Assembly (NCBI GenBank): GCA_902766435.1
Contig: CACXDM010000053.1
Coordinates: 1-34,893 of the forward strand
Source of the DNA: an uncultured Erysipelotrichaceae bacterium
GTDB taxonomy: Bacteria; Bacillota_I; Bacilli_A; Erysipelotrichales; Erysipelotrichaceae
Direction: 5' to 3'
Length of the DNA stretch: 34,893 bases
Shown: in pieces, positions 7,085 through 15,071 of the stretch
How the letters are laid out: every line of letters begins with the position of its first letter
How positions within the stretch are numbered: the stretch's first letter is position 1
Translations under genes and position numbers: made by a program
The notes under the pieces: generated by a model
Databases searched by the model: none
What the model was told of the DNA's origin: nothing
The model's input: only the letters and a program-made list of their open reading frames with translations

Positions 7085-8448
7085 AGTCCGTTCTCTTTGT
7101 CCTTTCTGGCACGTTCCTTATACATTGCCTTCTTTTCTTCCCTGATTTTGGAACGGATCATCTCCCGCTTCTTCTGCCGGTGCACCCGTTCGATTGCTGC
7201 AGCCCTCTTTTTCTTATAGCCGGGTTTGACCTTGGCGTTCTTCTTTGTCATCATCATTGAGATCTTTTTCTGCAGTTCGTCATCCTTTTTCTGATACGGT
7301 CTGCCGTAAGGACGCAGCTCATTCCATTTTCCCTGATGGAAACGCTGATGACTGAAACGGATCCCCCGCTTCATCAAAGAACGGATTGCCTGGGCATCCT
7401 CTTCATGATACAGGGCATAGCATGTGCCTGAGCTTCCTGCTCTTCCCGTACGTCCCGCCCGGTGGATATAGTATTCAAGATCATCGGGGAACCCGCAGGA
7501 GATGACATGAGATACCTCGGGTATATCAATTCCTCTGGCGGCGAGATCTGTCGCGCAGACATATGTATGTTCCGCATCTGCGATACTCTTCATCGCCTGT
7601 TTTCTCTGTCTGCTTGTCAGATCACCGTGAATTTCCGTCACCCTGACCCCGTTCTCTCTGAGATCTGCCGCTATTGAAGCTGCCTCTGCTCTTGTATTGG
7701 CAAAGATGAGACAGACATAGGGATGAAAACCGGGCAGAATGGAACGGATTGTCTCGGCATAGGTATGATGATAACAGGGCACCAAAACATGCCGGATATC
7801 CGGATTGAAGCTGACCTTATCACCGATTTCGAATGTCAGCGGCTGATGCATGTACTTTCTGAGAAACGGCTTAAGCTGTTCCGGCATAGTTGCCGAGAAT
7901 GCAAGCATCTGCAGATCATCACCGAGTCTGCCGGCAAAAGCGTCTATATCATCAAGAAAACCGTATTCCAGTGTCATGTCCGCTTCATCGACAACAAGGA
8001 TATCCGCTTTGTCGATTCTCAGTGCGCCTTCCGTCAGGAACAGATCCCTGATCCTGCCGGGAGTGCCGATCACGATATGCGGCTGTGATTTCGCAAGTGC
8101 TTCAACATCCTTGTTTCTGTCCTGACCGCCGACATAAAGTCTTACCCTCAGCCCTTCGATAAACTCCTGCATTACCACAGCCATCTCATAGATCTGTGCA
8201 GCAAGTTCCCTTGTCGGGGCTGTAATCACTGCCTGAACATGATCAAGCGAAGCATCAGCCTTCTCCATGATCGGAATCAGATATGCGTGCGTCTTTCCCG
8301 ATCCAGTGGCGGAAAGACCGATCACATCCCTTCCCCTGAGGGCTGCCGGAATCACCTCTTCCTGAACAGGTGTCGGAACGGTAAAACCGTTTTTTCTTAT
8401 AAAAGCCATTGTTTCCGGCTTCATATTAAAATCTTCAAATTTCTTCAT
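7081..8448 (-). CDS. cshB: DEAD-box RNA helicase, CshB-like
   Basis: ATP-dependent RNA helicase of 455 aa, probably acting in ribosome assembly, RNA decay or cold adaptation. Motifs in order: Q-motif FTVPTPVQ (22-29), Walker A ATGSGKT (47-53), PTRELA (78-83), TPGR (129-132), DEAD (154-157), SAT (185-187), and near 330 HRAGRTGRAG. The last 60 residues are rich in Lys and Arg, an RNA-binding tail. Position beside nfo and ispH matches B. subtilis cshB (yqfR). The ATG at 8448 has AGGTGA upstream. The gene is divergent from ispH, with only 55 bases between the starts. Confidence 0.93.
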   Translation of the reverse strand: MKKFEDFNMKPETMAFIRKNGFTVPTPVQEEVIPAALRGRDVIGLSATGSGKTHAYLIPIMEKADASLDHVQAVITAPTRELAAQIYEMAVVMQEFIEGLRVRLYVGGQDRNKDVEALAKSQPHIVIGTPGRIRDLFLTEGALRIDKADILVVDEADMTLEYGFLDDIDAFAGRLGDDLQMLAFSATMPEQLKPFLRKYMHQPLTFEIGDKVSFNPDIRHVLVPCYHHTYAETIRSILPGFHPYVCLIFANTRAEAASIAADLRENGVRVTEIHGDLTSRQRKQAMKSIADAEHTYVCATDLAARGIDIPEVSHVISCGFPDDLEYYIHRAGRTGRAGSSGTCYALYHEEDAQAIRSLMKRGIRFSHQRFHQGKWNELRPYGRPYQKKDDELQKKISMMMTKKNAKVKPGYKKKRAAAIERVHRQKKREMIRSKIREEKKAMYKERARKDKENGL

Positions 8449-8457
8449 AAGTTCACC

Positions 8458-8463
8458 TATAAT
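8458..8463 (+). promoter_or_regulatory. -10 element for ispH
   Basis: A perfect TATAAT lies about 40 bases before the ispH ATG in the short divergent gap. No convincing -35 is visible at 16-18 bases, so only the -10 is annotated. Confidence 0.5.
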
Positions 8464-8503
8464 GTCTTTGTATCGTCATGATTTTAGCAGAAAGGACTTA
8501 AAA

Positions 8504-9409
8504 ATGGAAATTATCAGTGTGATCCCGCGCGGTTACTGTCAGGGAGTTGTCAGGGCAATCCGTACCGCCCGTAAGACAGCCGAAGAAAATCCCGGAAAAA
8601 CAATATCCATGCTCGGTATGATCGTTCATAACAGATATGTTGTCGAGGCCTGCCGTGACCTTGGGATCCGCTTCATAGAAGATCCCGGAAAGACAAGAAC
8701 CGAACTGCTTGATGAGATTGATGAAGGCATTGTCATCTTCACTGCTCATGGAGTCAGTGATGAAGTGAGACAGAAAGCAGCAGCCAAAGGACTGACAATT
8801 GTCGATGCCACATGTCCTGATGTCATCAGGACACATGAGCTGGTCAGAGAACACTGCCGGCATGGTGATGTTCTGTACATCGGCAAAAAGAATCACCCGG
8901 AAGCCGAAGGAACAGCCGGTCTTTCAGACAGGGTTCATCTGATTTCATCAGTCAGTGATCTTGATGATCTTCCCGCGCTGGAAAATGTCATGATCACGAA
9001 TCAGACAACTCTCAGCATTCTCGATATCGGCCAGATTATCGATGCCTGTCTGGAAAAATATCCCGATGCTGTCATCTCGCAGGAGATATGCAATGCGACA
9101 AGAATCAGACAGGAAGCCGTCATGAATCTGAAGGATACCGACTGTCTCCTCGTAGTCGGCGATACCCGTTCGAACAATTCAAGACAGCTCGCCGAAATCG
9201 GCCGCAGAAGCGGTATTCCCGAAACATGGCTGATCGGCAGCGTGGAGGATCTGAAGGAAGAAATGATCAAAAATAAAAACCGCATTGCCGTAACAAGCGG
9301 TTCATCCACACCGAATGAGCTGACCTCACAGGTGATTTCCTTCCTGAAGGAATATGCCGAAACCGGTAAATTCATTCTGCCTGAAACAGTCAGGTGCGCC
9401 CTGCTTTAA
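8504..9409 (+). CDS. ispH: 4-hydroxy-3-methylbut-2-enyl diphosphate reductase
   Basis: IspH (LytB) makes the final step of the MEP pathway, reducing HMBPP to IPP and DMAPP with a [4Fe-4S] cluster. The 301-aa protein carries the three cluster Cys: Cys12 (RGYCQGV), Cys104 (DATCPDV) and Cys196 (EICNATRIRQ). Substrate-site residues are also present: His42, His82 (TAHGVS), His131 with the PEAEG motif, and NQTTLS near 166-171. The ATG at 8504 has AAAGGA at 7 bases; the in-frame ATG at 8462 lacks a site and is rejected. The 3' end overlaps the convergent rsuA gene by 20 bases. Confidence 0.97.
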   Translation: MEIISVIPRGYCQGVVRAIRTARKTAEENPGKTISMLGMIVHNRYVVEACRDLGIRFIEDPGKTRTELLDEIDEGIVIFTAHGVSDEVRQKAAAKGLTIVDATCPDVIRTHELVREHCRHGDVLYIGKKNHPEAEGTAGLSDRVHLISSVSDLDDLPALENVMITNQTTLSILDIGQIIDACLEKYPDAVISQEICNATRIRQEAVMNLKDTDCLLVVGDTRSNNSRQLAEIGRRSGIPETWLIGSVEDLKEEMIKNKNRIAVTSGSSTPNELTSQVISFLKEYAETGKFILPETVRCALL

Positions 9410-10085
9410 GACCTGCCTCCTCTTCTTCACTCAGCCGTCTGTATTCGCCCGGCTGCAGTGATTCATCAAGAAGGAGGTTTTTCATACGGATCCGCTTCAG
9501 AAAGACAACCCGGTTGCCTGTGGCCTCGAACATCCGCTTAACCTGGTGATATTTTCCCTCCCGGATCGTCAGGATGCAGGTCTTCGGATCTTTAAGATAC
9601 CCTGAAGCCGGCAGACATGTCTCACCGCCGTCAATCTCAATCCCCTCTTCAAAGCGCTTCAGATCATCTTCCGTGATGATCTTTTCTGTTTTGACCAGAT
9701 ACTCCTTGTCAACATGTTTGACAGGAGAAAGAAGATCGTGTGCCAGCGGTCCGTCATTGGTAATCAGCAGAAGTCCTTCCGTATCCCGGTCAAGTCTTCC
9801 GCATGGAAACAGATCCCTGTCATTCTCCCGGATCAGCTCCATAACGGTATGCGTACCGTTTGAAGCGCTGATATATCCGGCGGGCTTGTTCAGCATATAA
9901 TAGGAATACTCTCTGTAAATAACAGGTTCTCCGTCCAGAGCAACCTTGTCTTTGTTTTCATCAATATGCATGTCTGCCTTCAAGTCAGCTGATCCGTTAA
10001 CCGTAATCCTGTGCGCCCTGATCAGCTTTCTGACATCTTTGCGGGAACCCGCACCGGCAGCAGCCAGAAACTTATCCAGCCTCAT
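9390..10085 (-). CDS. rsuA: 16S rRNA pseudouridine synthase, RsuA family
   Basis: Pseudouridine synthase of 231 aa. An S4 RNA-binding domain (about 1-60, MRLDKFLAAAG start) precedes the catalytic domain with GRLDRDTEGLLLITNDG, Asp99 being the likely catalytic residue. The C-terminal EGKYHQVKRM motif fits RsuA (16S uridine 516 type) better than RluB/RluE, which usually have an NRQVRRM version. It lies one base after the murJ-type gene, with AGAGG five bases before the ATG. The same pairing, ytgP-ytzG, occurs in B. subtilis. Confidence 0.93.
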   Translation of the reverse strand: MRLDKFLAAAGAGSRKDVRKLIRAHRITVNGSADLKADMHIDENKDKVALDGEPVIYREYSYYMLNKPAGYISASNGTHTVMELIRENDRDLFPCGRLDRDTEGLLLITNDGPLAHDLLSPVKHVDKEYLVKTEKIITEDDLKRFEEGIEIDGGETCLPASGYLKDPKTCILTIREGKYHQVKRMFEATGNRVVFLKRIRMKNLLLDESLQPGEYRRLSEEEEAGLKAGRT

Positions 10086-10086
10086 C

Positions 10087-11730
10087 TCAGCCTCTTCTCA
10101 GCACCCGTCTGAGTATTCCCTTAAGGTCCATATGGAATACCGCCTGCGGCAGTTTCATCATATTCGATACGAAAATATATACGGAGACACCGGTGATTCC
10201 CATTACGCCGAGCTGAATCAGAGCAATCAGCCGCGAAGGGTTCATTCCGTCGATCCCTGCCAGTCTGAACAAAGCATAGACACCGTTCATACAGAGGCAT
10301 GCCAGAAGCATCTTTATGCCCCGGACAAAAATCTTTCTGTATTTGACATCATACTTGTTCTTGATTTTGACCAGGCTGAGATAAACGATTGTGGCCGAAC
10401 AGAGAATGCTTGATGTAATCGCTCCTGTATATCCCGTATACCTGATCAGCGGGAAGAACGTAATGCACTTAACGAGAAAGCCGACAGCCAGATAGATAAT
10501 GCTTTCCTTACGGAAACGAAGCGTCAGCATCATGGAATTGCAGATCGGCGTCAGTGTAGTCAGAAATCCCAGCATGCTGGACCAGCGCAGACAGACAGTA
10601 CCGTAGCCGAGTTCCTGAGCGCCGTACATGATGTAATAGATCGGCCCGGCAAGAACCGCCATGGAGAAACAGATCGGTATCGCAATATAGAGAACAGTAT
10701 CCAGACAGTCCTCTATGTTCCTGTTCAGCGCCCTTCTGTCCCGGTTTTCCAGAGAGATCGTCATATACGGAACAATGCCGGCCGAAAAGCCGATGGACAG
10801 TACCTGCGGAATCGACGTCAGCTTGTCACAGTTCGTCTCAATGATGCTGTTGATGATCTGGGCTGTTCTCAGATCCATTCCGAGTGAAGTATTCAGACGG
10901 ACAAAGAACTGCGCGTTGACAAGAGTCTGGGAATTGCCGAGTATTGCCACAAGAACATACGGCAGTCCGAATGCAATCAGTTCCAGCAGAATGGTCTTTC
11001 TGTCTTCCGCCGGTTCCTTCTGAAGACGCGCAGCCTTGAGAACGGGTTCATTCAGCTTCCGGTCATAAAAGACAAAATACATCAGCGATACAAGACATCC
11101 GACGGAAGTCCCGAGAACAGCTGCGTAAATACCGAATATCGGCGCCATCTTCAGAACATATACGACAAACCAGCCAAGACCCAGAAGTGCAGCGACTCTG
11201 GCAAACTGTTCAATGACCTGCGAATTTGCGTACAGTCTGAGTTCCTTCATTCCCTGATAATATCCGCGGTAACTGTAAAGAATCGGCACAAGAAACAGCG
11301 CAAGAGCAAGAATGACGAATGTATTCTGCATCGCCGCAACTGCTTCCGGGGAAGCCTTGTCACCCATTCTTACCGCAGCCAGCGGACCGGAGACAAGAAG
11401 AAAAATCATGGCCATCACAAAACCGGAAACCATCAGCATTGCCGTTGAAATACGTCTGACAAGCAGCACTGTCCGGTAATCCTTCCGGTTCATGTATTTG
11501 GCAATGATCGCAGCGATCGCAAACGGCAGACCGGCCGAACAGATCTGCAGCATGACATTGTAATATGTATAGGCAGCCGAATAATAGTCAAGGTTCTGCT
11601 GACCGACAATCGACCTGAACGGCACCACATAGAAGAGACCGATCAGTTTGGTGATGAACACCCCCGCCGAAGAAGCAAGAGAACCGGCTATGAATGACTG
11701 TTTAGTACGGTCTTTCTTCGCTTCACTCAT
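10087..11730 (-). CDS. murJ: MurJ-type lipid II flippase / polysaccharide exporter (YtgP-like)
   Basis: Integral membrane protein of the MOP exporter superfamily, 547 aa, with about 14 predicted hydrophobic segments from residue 20 to 525. The N-terminal QSFIAGSLASSAGVFITKLIGL and following PFRSIVG fit the SpoVB/YtgP branch, which in B. subtilis includes the lipid II flippase MurJ (YtgP). Lipid II translocation is the likely role, but another undecaprenyl-linked glycan cannot be excluded. The start overlaps the lipoprotein gene stop as ATGA. Downstream neighbour rsuA supports YtgP identity. Confidence 0.85.
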   Translation of the reverse strand: MSEAKKDRTKQSFIAGSLASSAGVFITKLIGLFYVVPFRSIVGQQNLDYYSAAYTYYNVMLQICSAGLPFAIAAIIAKYMNRKDYRTVLLVRRISTAMLMVSGFVMAMIFLLVSGPLAAVRMGDKASPEAVAAMQNTFVILALALFLVPILYSYRGYYQGMKELRLYANSQVIEQFARVAALLGLGWFVVYVLKMAPIFGIYAAVLGTSVGCLVSLMYFVFYDRKLNEPVLKAARLQKEPAEDRKTILLELIAFGLPYVLVAILGNSQTLVNAQFFVRLNTSLGMDLRTAQIINSIIETNCDKLTSIPQVLSIGFSAGIVPYMTISLENRDRRALNRNIEDCLDTVLYIAIPICFSMAVLAGPIYYIMYGAQELGYGTVCLRWSSMLGFLTTLTPICNSMMLTLRFRKESIIYLAVGFLVKCITFFPLIRYTGYTGAITSSILCSATIVYLSLVKIKNKYDVKYRKIFVRGIKMLLACLCMNGVYALFRLAGIDGMNPSRLIALIQLGVMGITGVSVYIFVSNMMKLPQAVFHMDLKGILRRVLRRG

Positions 11731-12293
11731 TCTTCACTTTCCTCTTCGTTTTCCTCTTCCGTATATTCCTCACCCTCATTTTCCTGAGACTCCTGAGGCA
11801 GTACGGGTTTAACCTGCAGGAACTCACGGTAGGTATCCTTGCCAGTCTTATCCTTCCATTCGATCAGCAGACGCAGATCAACCTCAGGCTGATCCGTTTC
11901 ACCGCTGAGAACAATGCCCTTCACATAACCGGCATCCTTATTTACCTGGTTGGGAATCATGGAGTATTTCGTATCAAAAATACCGGAAGAAGGCATCATC
12001 TTATTCGTATCACTGTATTCAACACCGTTTTCAACAGCGATTGCCGTAATACTGTATAATGCGATCTGCGGGTCATCGATAAAAATATAATATGTATATT
12101 TCCCGTCCGGCAGTTCTGCCATCGTTGCCGTTACGGAATAGTAATCACTGCTGCTGAGAAAGGAATTTCCCGACGCTGCAGATTCATAATATGTCTTATA
12201 GGATTCATTTTTCGCTGCCGCATCATTCGTTTTCTTCAGACAGCCGGAACATGTTATAAAAATGGCAAGAACTGCCGCAAACACCTTTTTCAT
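11727..12293 (-). CDS. small acidic-tailed lipoprotein of unknown function
   Basis: Exported protein of 188 aa, probably lipid-anchored. The start MKKVFAAVLAIFITCSGC is a short signal peptide ending in a lipobox-like CSGC. Cys at -3 is atypical, but Ser-Gly-Cys is right for signal peptidase II. The mature part is rich in Tyr, Ser and Thr and has no domain I recognise. The last about 20 residues are almost all Glu. The frame is open to 12452, but the first 53 codons precede the signal peptide and correspond to a structured leader, so I start at the ATG at 12293. The Shine-Dalgarno AAGGAG is 26 bases upstream, separated by a GC hairpin. It is cotranscribed with murJ and rsuA. Confidence 0.8.
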   Translation of the reverse strand: MKKVFAAVLAIFITCSGCLKKTNDAAAKNESYKTYYESAASGNSFLSSSDYYSVTATMAELPDGKYTYYIFIDDPQIALYSITAIAVENGVEYSDTNKMMPSSGIFDTKYSMIPNQVNKDAGYVKGIVLSGETDQPEVDLRLLIEWKDKTGKDTYREFLQVKPVLPQESQENEGEEYTEEENEEESEE

Positions 12294-12334
12294 AGACACA
12301 GCCGGGAAGGCGCCCGGCACTCCTTTCAGATCAT
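12294..12334 (-). promoter_or_regulatory. SD-hairpin-ATG translation element, copy 1
   Basis: On the minus strand ATGATC (12334-12329) and GAAAGGAG are followed by GCCGGG-CGCCTT-CCCGGC, a perfect 6-bp GC hairpin (12318-12301), then seven bases and the ATG. Excluding the hairpin, AAGGAG lies 8 bases from the start codon; in linear sequence it is 26. A close copy lies before the capA-like gene at 21399-21443. Confidence 0.65.
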
Positions 12335-12453
12335 TTACAGCAGCAGGCCTGCCCGGTTCCTTCTGCCGGACTGTCAGAATCTGACAGTCATATGGCAAAC
12401 AGCGTTGTTTGCCGGTGATGCGTTCATCACTAAAAACGATGAACAGCCGCATC
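12335..12453 (-). ncRNA. hairpin-rich 5' leader of the lipoprotein-murJ-rsuA operon
   Basis: Candidate structured leader. Successive hairpins are GATGC-(bulge)-GTTCATC/GATGAACGCATC (12453-12417), GGCAAACA/TGTTTGCC with a 4-base loop (12413-12394) and ACTGTCA/TGACAGT (12388-12370). The palindrome GCAGGCCTGC (12352-12343) follows, then the SD-hairpin element. There is no U-run, so it is not an obvious terminator-type attenuator. I recognise no known riboswitch class in it. Confidence 0.5.
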
Positions 12454-12463
12454 TACAGAGAGG

Positions 12464-12472
12464 ATTATACCA
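12464..12472 (-). promoter_or_regulatory. extended -10 promoter of the lipoprotein operon
   Basis: TGGTATAAT on the minus strand is a perfect -10 hexamer with the TGn extension. No good -35 is seen at the usual distance, where AAGGGA lies. Transcription should start near 12456. Confidence 0.6.
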
Positions 12473-12501
12473 CAGTTTTCCCTTCCTCCCTTCCCTGAAT
12501 C

Positions 12502-12532
12502 AAAAAAGGGAAGAATCTTACGATTCTTTCCC
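12502..12532 (-). terminator. tyrS terminator
   Basis: On the minus strand GGGAAAGAATC and GATTCTTCCC pair around a GTAA loop, with one bulged base, followed by six T. The TAA stop codon of tyrS is in the loop. Confidence 0.88.
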
Positions 12533-13777
12533 GAACTTAATCAGATAGTAATTCTTCTTCCCTTTCTTCAGAATCGAGAACTCTCCGTCAACTGCATCAC
12601 TGCGGTTCACAACCGTATCAAGCGACTGTGTCTTTTCACCATTGAGCTGAATGCTTCCCTGCTGAATCAGCTGTCTGGCATCGCGCTTTGACTTGGAAAT
12701 TCCTGCCTGCAGGAGAACATCAATCAGAAGTGTTCCGTCCTCAACCATACAGCTTGCGGCATCCTTCAGACCGTCTTTGATCTCTTCCGGCGAAAGATCC
12801 ATGATATTTCCCTTAAAGAATGTGTCGGTAATTCTGAGCGCTTTCTCAAGTCCCTCTTTTCCATGAACGATTTCCGTCAGTTCTTCAGCCAGAGCCTTCT
12901 GTGCTTCTCTCTTTTCCGGAGCTGCCTTCATTGCTTCTTCAAGCGCCATGATTTCTTCCGGTGAACGCAGGCTCAGACGCTTCAGGTAGTCAATCACATC
13001 CGCATCCGGTGTATTGACCCAGAACTGATAGAATTCATAGGAATTCGTCCGCTTCGGATCAAGCCAGATATTCTTTCCTTCGGACTTACCGAACTTGGAG
13101 CCGTCACTCTTTGTGATCAGCGGTGAAGTGATGCCGAATACTTTCGCGTTTTCACCTTCAGCCTTACGGATCAGTTCAATTCCGCTTGTCAGGTTGCCCC
13201 ACTGATCGGAACCGCCGATCTGCAGCGCGCAGCCGTATTTCCTGTACAGGTTCAGCCAGTCAATCGACTGCAGAATCGTGTAGCTGAATTCCGTATAGGA
13301 GATTCCGGATTCAAGACGTTTCTTGATGGTGTCTTTCTGAAGCATGTAGGCAACATTGAACATCTTTCCGTAGTCACGCAGGAAGTCCAGCAGATTCATC
13401 TCACCGAGCCAGTTATTGTTGTTTTCCATGATCGCCGCATTGTCTCCCTCAAAGGAAAGGAAATGAGCGAGCTGCTTTCTGATGCATTCGGCATTCTCAA
13501 GTACTTCCTCGTGGGTGAGAAGCTTGCGCTCCGTTGTCGGTCTCGGATCCCCGATCATTCCCGTAAAACCGCCGCAGAGTGCGATTGGTGTATGTCCGGC
13601 AAGCTGATATCTGCGCAGCAGCATAATCTGCTGCAGATGCCCTACATGCAGGGAATCGGCAGTCGGATCAAAACCGCAGTAACAGACCGAAGGTGTTTTC
13701 AGTTTCTCCGCAAGACCTTGCGGATCAGTGCAGTCTTTCACAAGACCGCGCCATTTCAGTTCTTCAATAAATTCCAT
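12518..13777 (-). CDS. tyrS: tyrosyl-tRNA synthetase
   Basis: Class Ic aminoacyl-tRNA synthetase charging tRNA-Tyr, 419 aa, the length of the bacterial TyrS form with an S4 tail. The HIGH signature is HVGH (44-47), the KMSKS loop is KFGKS (228-232), and the tyrosine-site motif IGGSDQWGN lies at 187-195. The C-terminal S4 RNA-binding domain begins near 350 and contains KSKRDARQLIQQGSIQLNG. The frame is open to 13837, but the ATG at 13777 has GAGAGGAG about 6 bases upstream and fits the family start; the extra 20 codons lie in the T-box leader. Confidence 0.97.
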   Translation of the reverse strand: MEFIEELKWRGLVKDCTDPQGLAEKLKTPSVCYCGFDPTADSLHVGHLQQIMLLRRYQLAGHTPIALCGGFTGMIGDPRPTTERKLLTHEEVLENAECIRKQLAHFLSFEGDNAAIMENNNNWLGEMNLLDFLRDYGKMFNVAYMLQKDTIKKRLESGISYTEFSYTILQSIDWLNLYRKYGCALQIGGSDQWGNLTSGIELIRKAEGENAKVFGITSPLITKSDGSKFGKSEGKNIWLDPKRTNSYEFYQFWVNTPDADVIDYLKRLSLRSPEEIMALEEAMKAAPEKREAQKALAEELTEIVHGKEGLEKALRITDTFFKGNIMDLSPEEIKDGLKDAASCMVEDGTLLIDVLLQAGISKSKRDARQLIQQGSIQLNGEKTQSLDTVVNRSDAVDGEFSILKKGKKNYYLIKFGKES

Positions 13778-13800
13778 TCTGTCTCCTCTCAGGACGCATG

Positions 13801-13835
13801 CATAAATAAAGGCGTCCTCATCATCTAAGGACGCC
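13801..13835 (-). terminator. T-box regulated terminator of tyrS
   Basis: On the minus strand GGCGTCCT and AGGACGCC form an 8-bp stem (13835-13811), followed by a T-rich tract (TTTATTTAT). It lies directly after the T-box sequence and before the tyrS Shine-Dalgarno, as expected for the leader terminator that charged-tRNA conditions favour. Confidence 0.9.
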
Positions 13836-14022
13836 ATAAGCGCGGTACCACCTTAGTTTACGGTAAAAACCGTACCCTCATTGATTCTTTAACGCAGATC
13901 TACGTCCCGGCTTTTTGACCGGGAAGCTCCCAGGTGTATTCACTGTATTCCGTATGATCCCTTTCACCGGCCGGGATTTCTCTCTGCATTCCGGAAAACA
14001 GCTACTTCTCCTGTTCAACGCA
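13801..14022 (-). promoter_or_regulatory. T-box leader sensing tRNA-Tyr
   Basis: The conserved T-box core is present as AAGGTGGTACCGCG on the minus strand (13854-13841), followed by the terminator. Upstream the leader has Stem I features: AGTA near the base, an AGAGA bulge-like segment and a distal GGUG loop. A GAATACACC segment follows, whose TAC (13938-13936) is the likely Tyr specifier codon. A CCCGG/CCGGG stem then occurs near 13906-13922. Placement before tyrS agrees with a UAC specifier. A second TAC at 13947-13945 is the alternative. Confidence 0.93.
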
Positions 14023-14028
14023 ACAAAT

Positions 14029-14057
14029 ATATTAAATTTCAGTCATCAAAAAGTCAA
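14029..14057 (-). promoter_or_regulatory. tyrS promoter overlapping the ccpA-like stop
   Basis: TTGACT (14057-14052), a 17-bp spacer and TAATAT (14034-14029). The TGA stop codon of the upstream regulator gene is contained in the -35 hexamer. Confidence 0.75.
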
Positions 14058-15046
14058 TTCTTTGTTGTCTGACGGGGCGTAAACAGATAACTCAGTTCGA
14101 TAATCTGATTCGCATATGCTTCATCCTGCAGCATCTTTGTCATGACACGCATCGATACTGCGCCAAGATCATATGACGGAATCGAAAAACTGGAAATCTG
14201 CGGCCGCATCATCGAATTGTACTTCGTATCAATTACGCAGACAACTTCCATATCATCCGGTACAGAGATACCGTTTTCCCTTGCGGCATTCACAATAGCC
14301 ATGGCCTGGGAATCACGGTTGCCGATCATCAGGTCATACTTATGATCCGCGAACCATTTTGACAGGAACGCATAAGAAGTTCTTGCCTCAGCCGGTATTT
14401 CAAGGAATCCGCTGAATTCAAGTCCTTTCGCCGCAAAAGCGTCTTTCGCTCCGGCAACCATCTGGCTGCAGGAATAGCTGTTCTTTCTGTCCTGAATAAT
14501 GGAGATGTTTGTCTTTCCTTCTTCAAGGTATTTGCTGGCAAGCTCAAATACGGCTTTTCTGATATCAACAAACACACTGCATATTCTGTCGCCTTTGATC
14601 TGATTGCCGATAATGACGATCGGAATATGATAGCTGGAAAGCGCTTCAAGATTATCCGTGGACATTTTGTCATTGTAGATAATGACTCCGTCCACATGAC
14701 TCTTGATAATTTCTTCAATCACTGAGTTCAGATCGGAAATACCCGCTGTCAGCGTATGAAGCATGATGTTGTAATTGTAGATTTTAGCCACATCGATCAG
14801 ACCGTTGATAATCTGACCAGTATAGGTAAAACTGGCCTCGGGAACGACGAGCCCGATCGTCGTACTTTTCTGCAGAGCAAGACCCTGCGCGATCGCATTG
14901 GGTTTATAACCTAGTTTATCCACGGCCGCCTGAACACGGTCTCTTGTCGGTCCTTTTACTACCGGAGAGCCGTTGATGACCCGCGAAACAGTAGCCAGGG
15001 AAACACCCGCCTCCTTGGCGACGTCATAGATTGTTACACGCTTCAT
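14054..15046 (-). CDS. ccpA: LacI/GalR family regulator, CcpA-like
   Basis: Transcription factor of 330 aa. The helix-turn-helix VTIYDVAKEAGVSLATVSRV (residues 4-23) and hinge NAIAQGLALQKS are close to B. subtilis CcpA, and a periplasmic-binding-like effector domain follows. The order ytxG-ytxH-ccpA with murC upstream and tyrS beyond resembles the B. subtilis ccpA region, which supports CcpA. I cannot confirm the HPr-Ser46P contact residues by eye, so another LacI-family role remains possible. The ATG has AAGGAGGG at 9 bases. It lies 25 bases after the YtxH-like gene and probably shares its promoter, near cre-like boxes. Confidence 0.82.
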   Translation of the reverse strand: MKRVTIYDVAKEAGVSLATVSRVINGSPVVKGPTRDRVQAAVDKLGYKPNAIAQGLALQKSTTIGLVVPEASFTYTGQIINGLIDVAKIYNYNIMLHTLTAGISDLNSVIEEIIKSHVDGVIIYNDKMSTDNLEALSSYHIPIVIIGNQIKGDRICSVFVDIRKAVFELASKYLEEGKTNISIIQDRKNSYSCSQMVAGAKDAFAAKGLEFSGFLEIPAEARTSYAFLSKWFADHKYDLMIGNRDSQAMAIVNAARENGISVPDDMEVVCVIDTKYNSMMRPQISSFSIPSYDLGAVSMRVMTKMLQDEAYANQIIELSYLFTPRQTTKN

Positions 15047-15071
15047 TCAGTATTTCCCTCCTTCGCAACCG

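Noticed and set aside
6329..7219. A 296-aa plus-strand open frame
   Set aside because: It is antisense to nfo and the end of cshB, both of which have complete catalytic motifs; no start signal and no domain features.
12294..12452. A 53-residue N-terminal extension of the lipoprotein, or a leader peptide
   Set aside because: The frame is open, but the extension precedes a typical signal peptide, its start has no Shine-Dalgarno, and its DNA consists of consecutive inverted repeats better explained as an untranslated leader.
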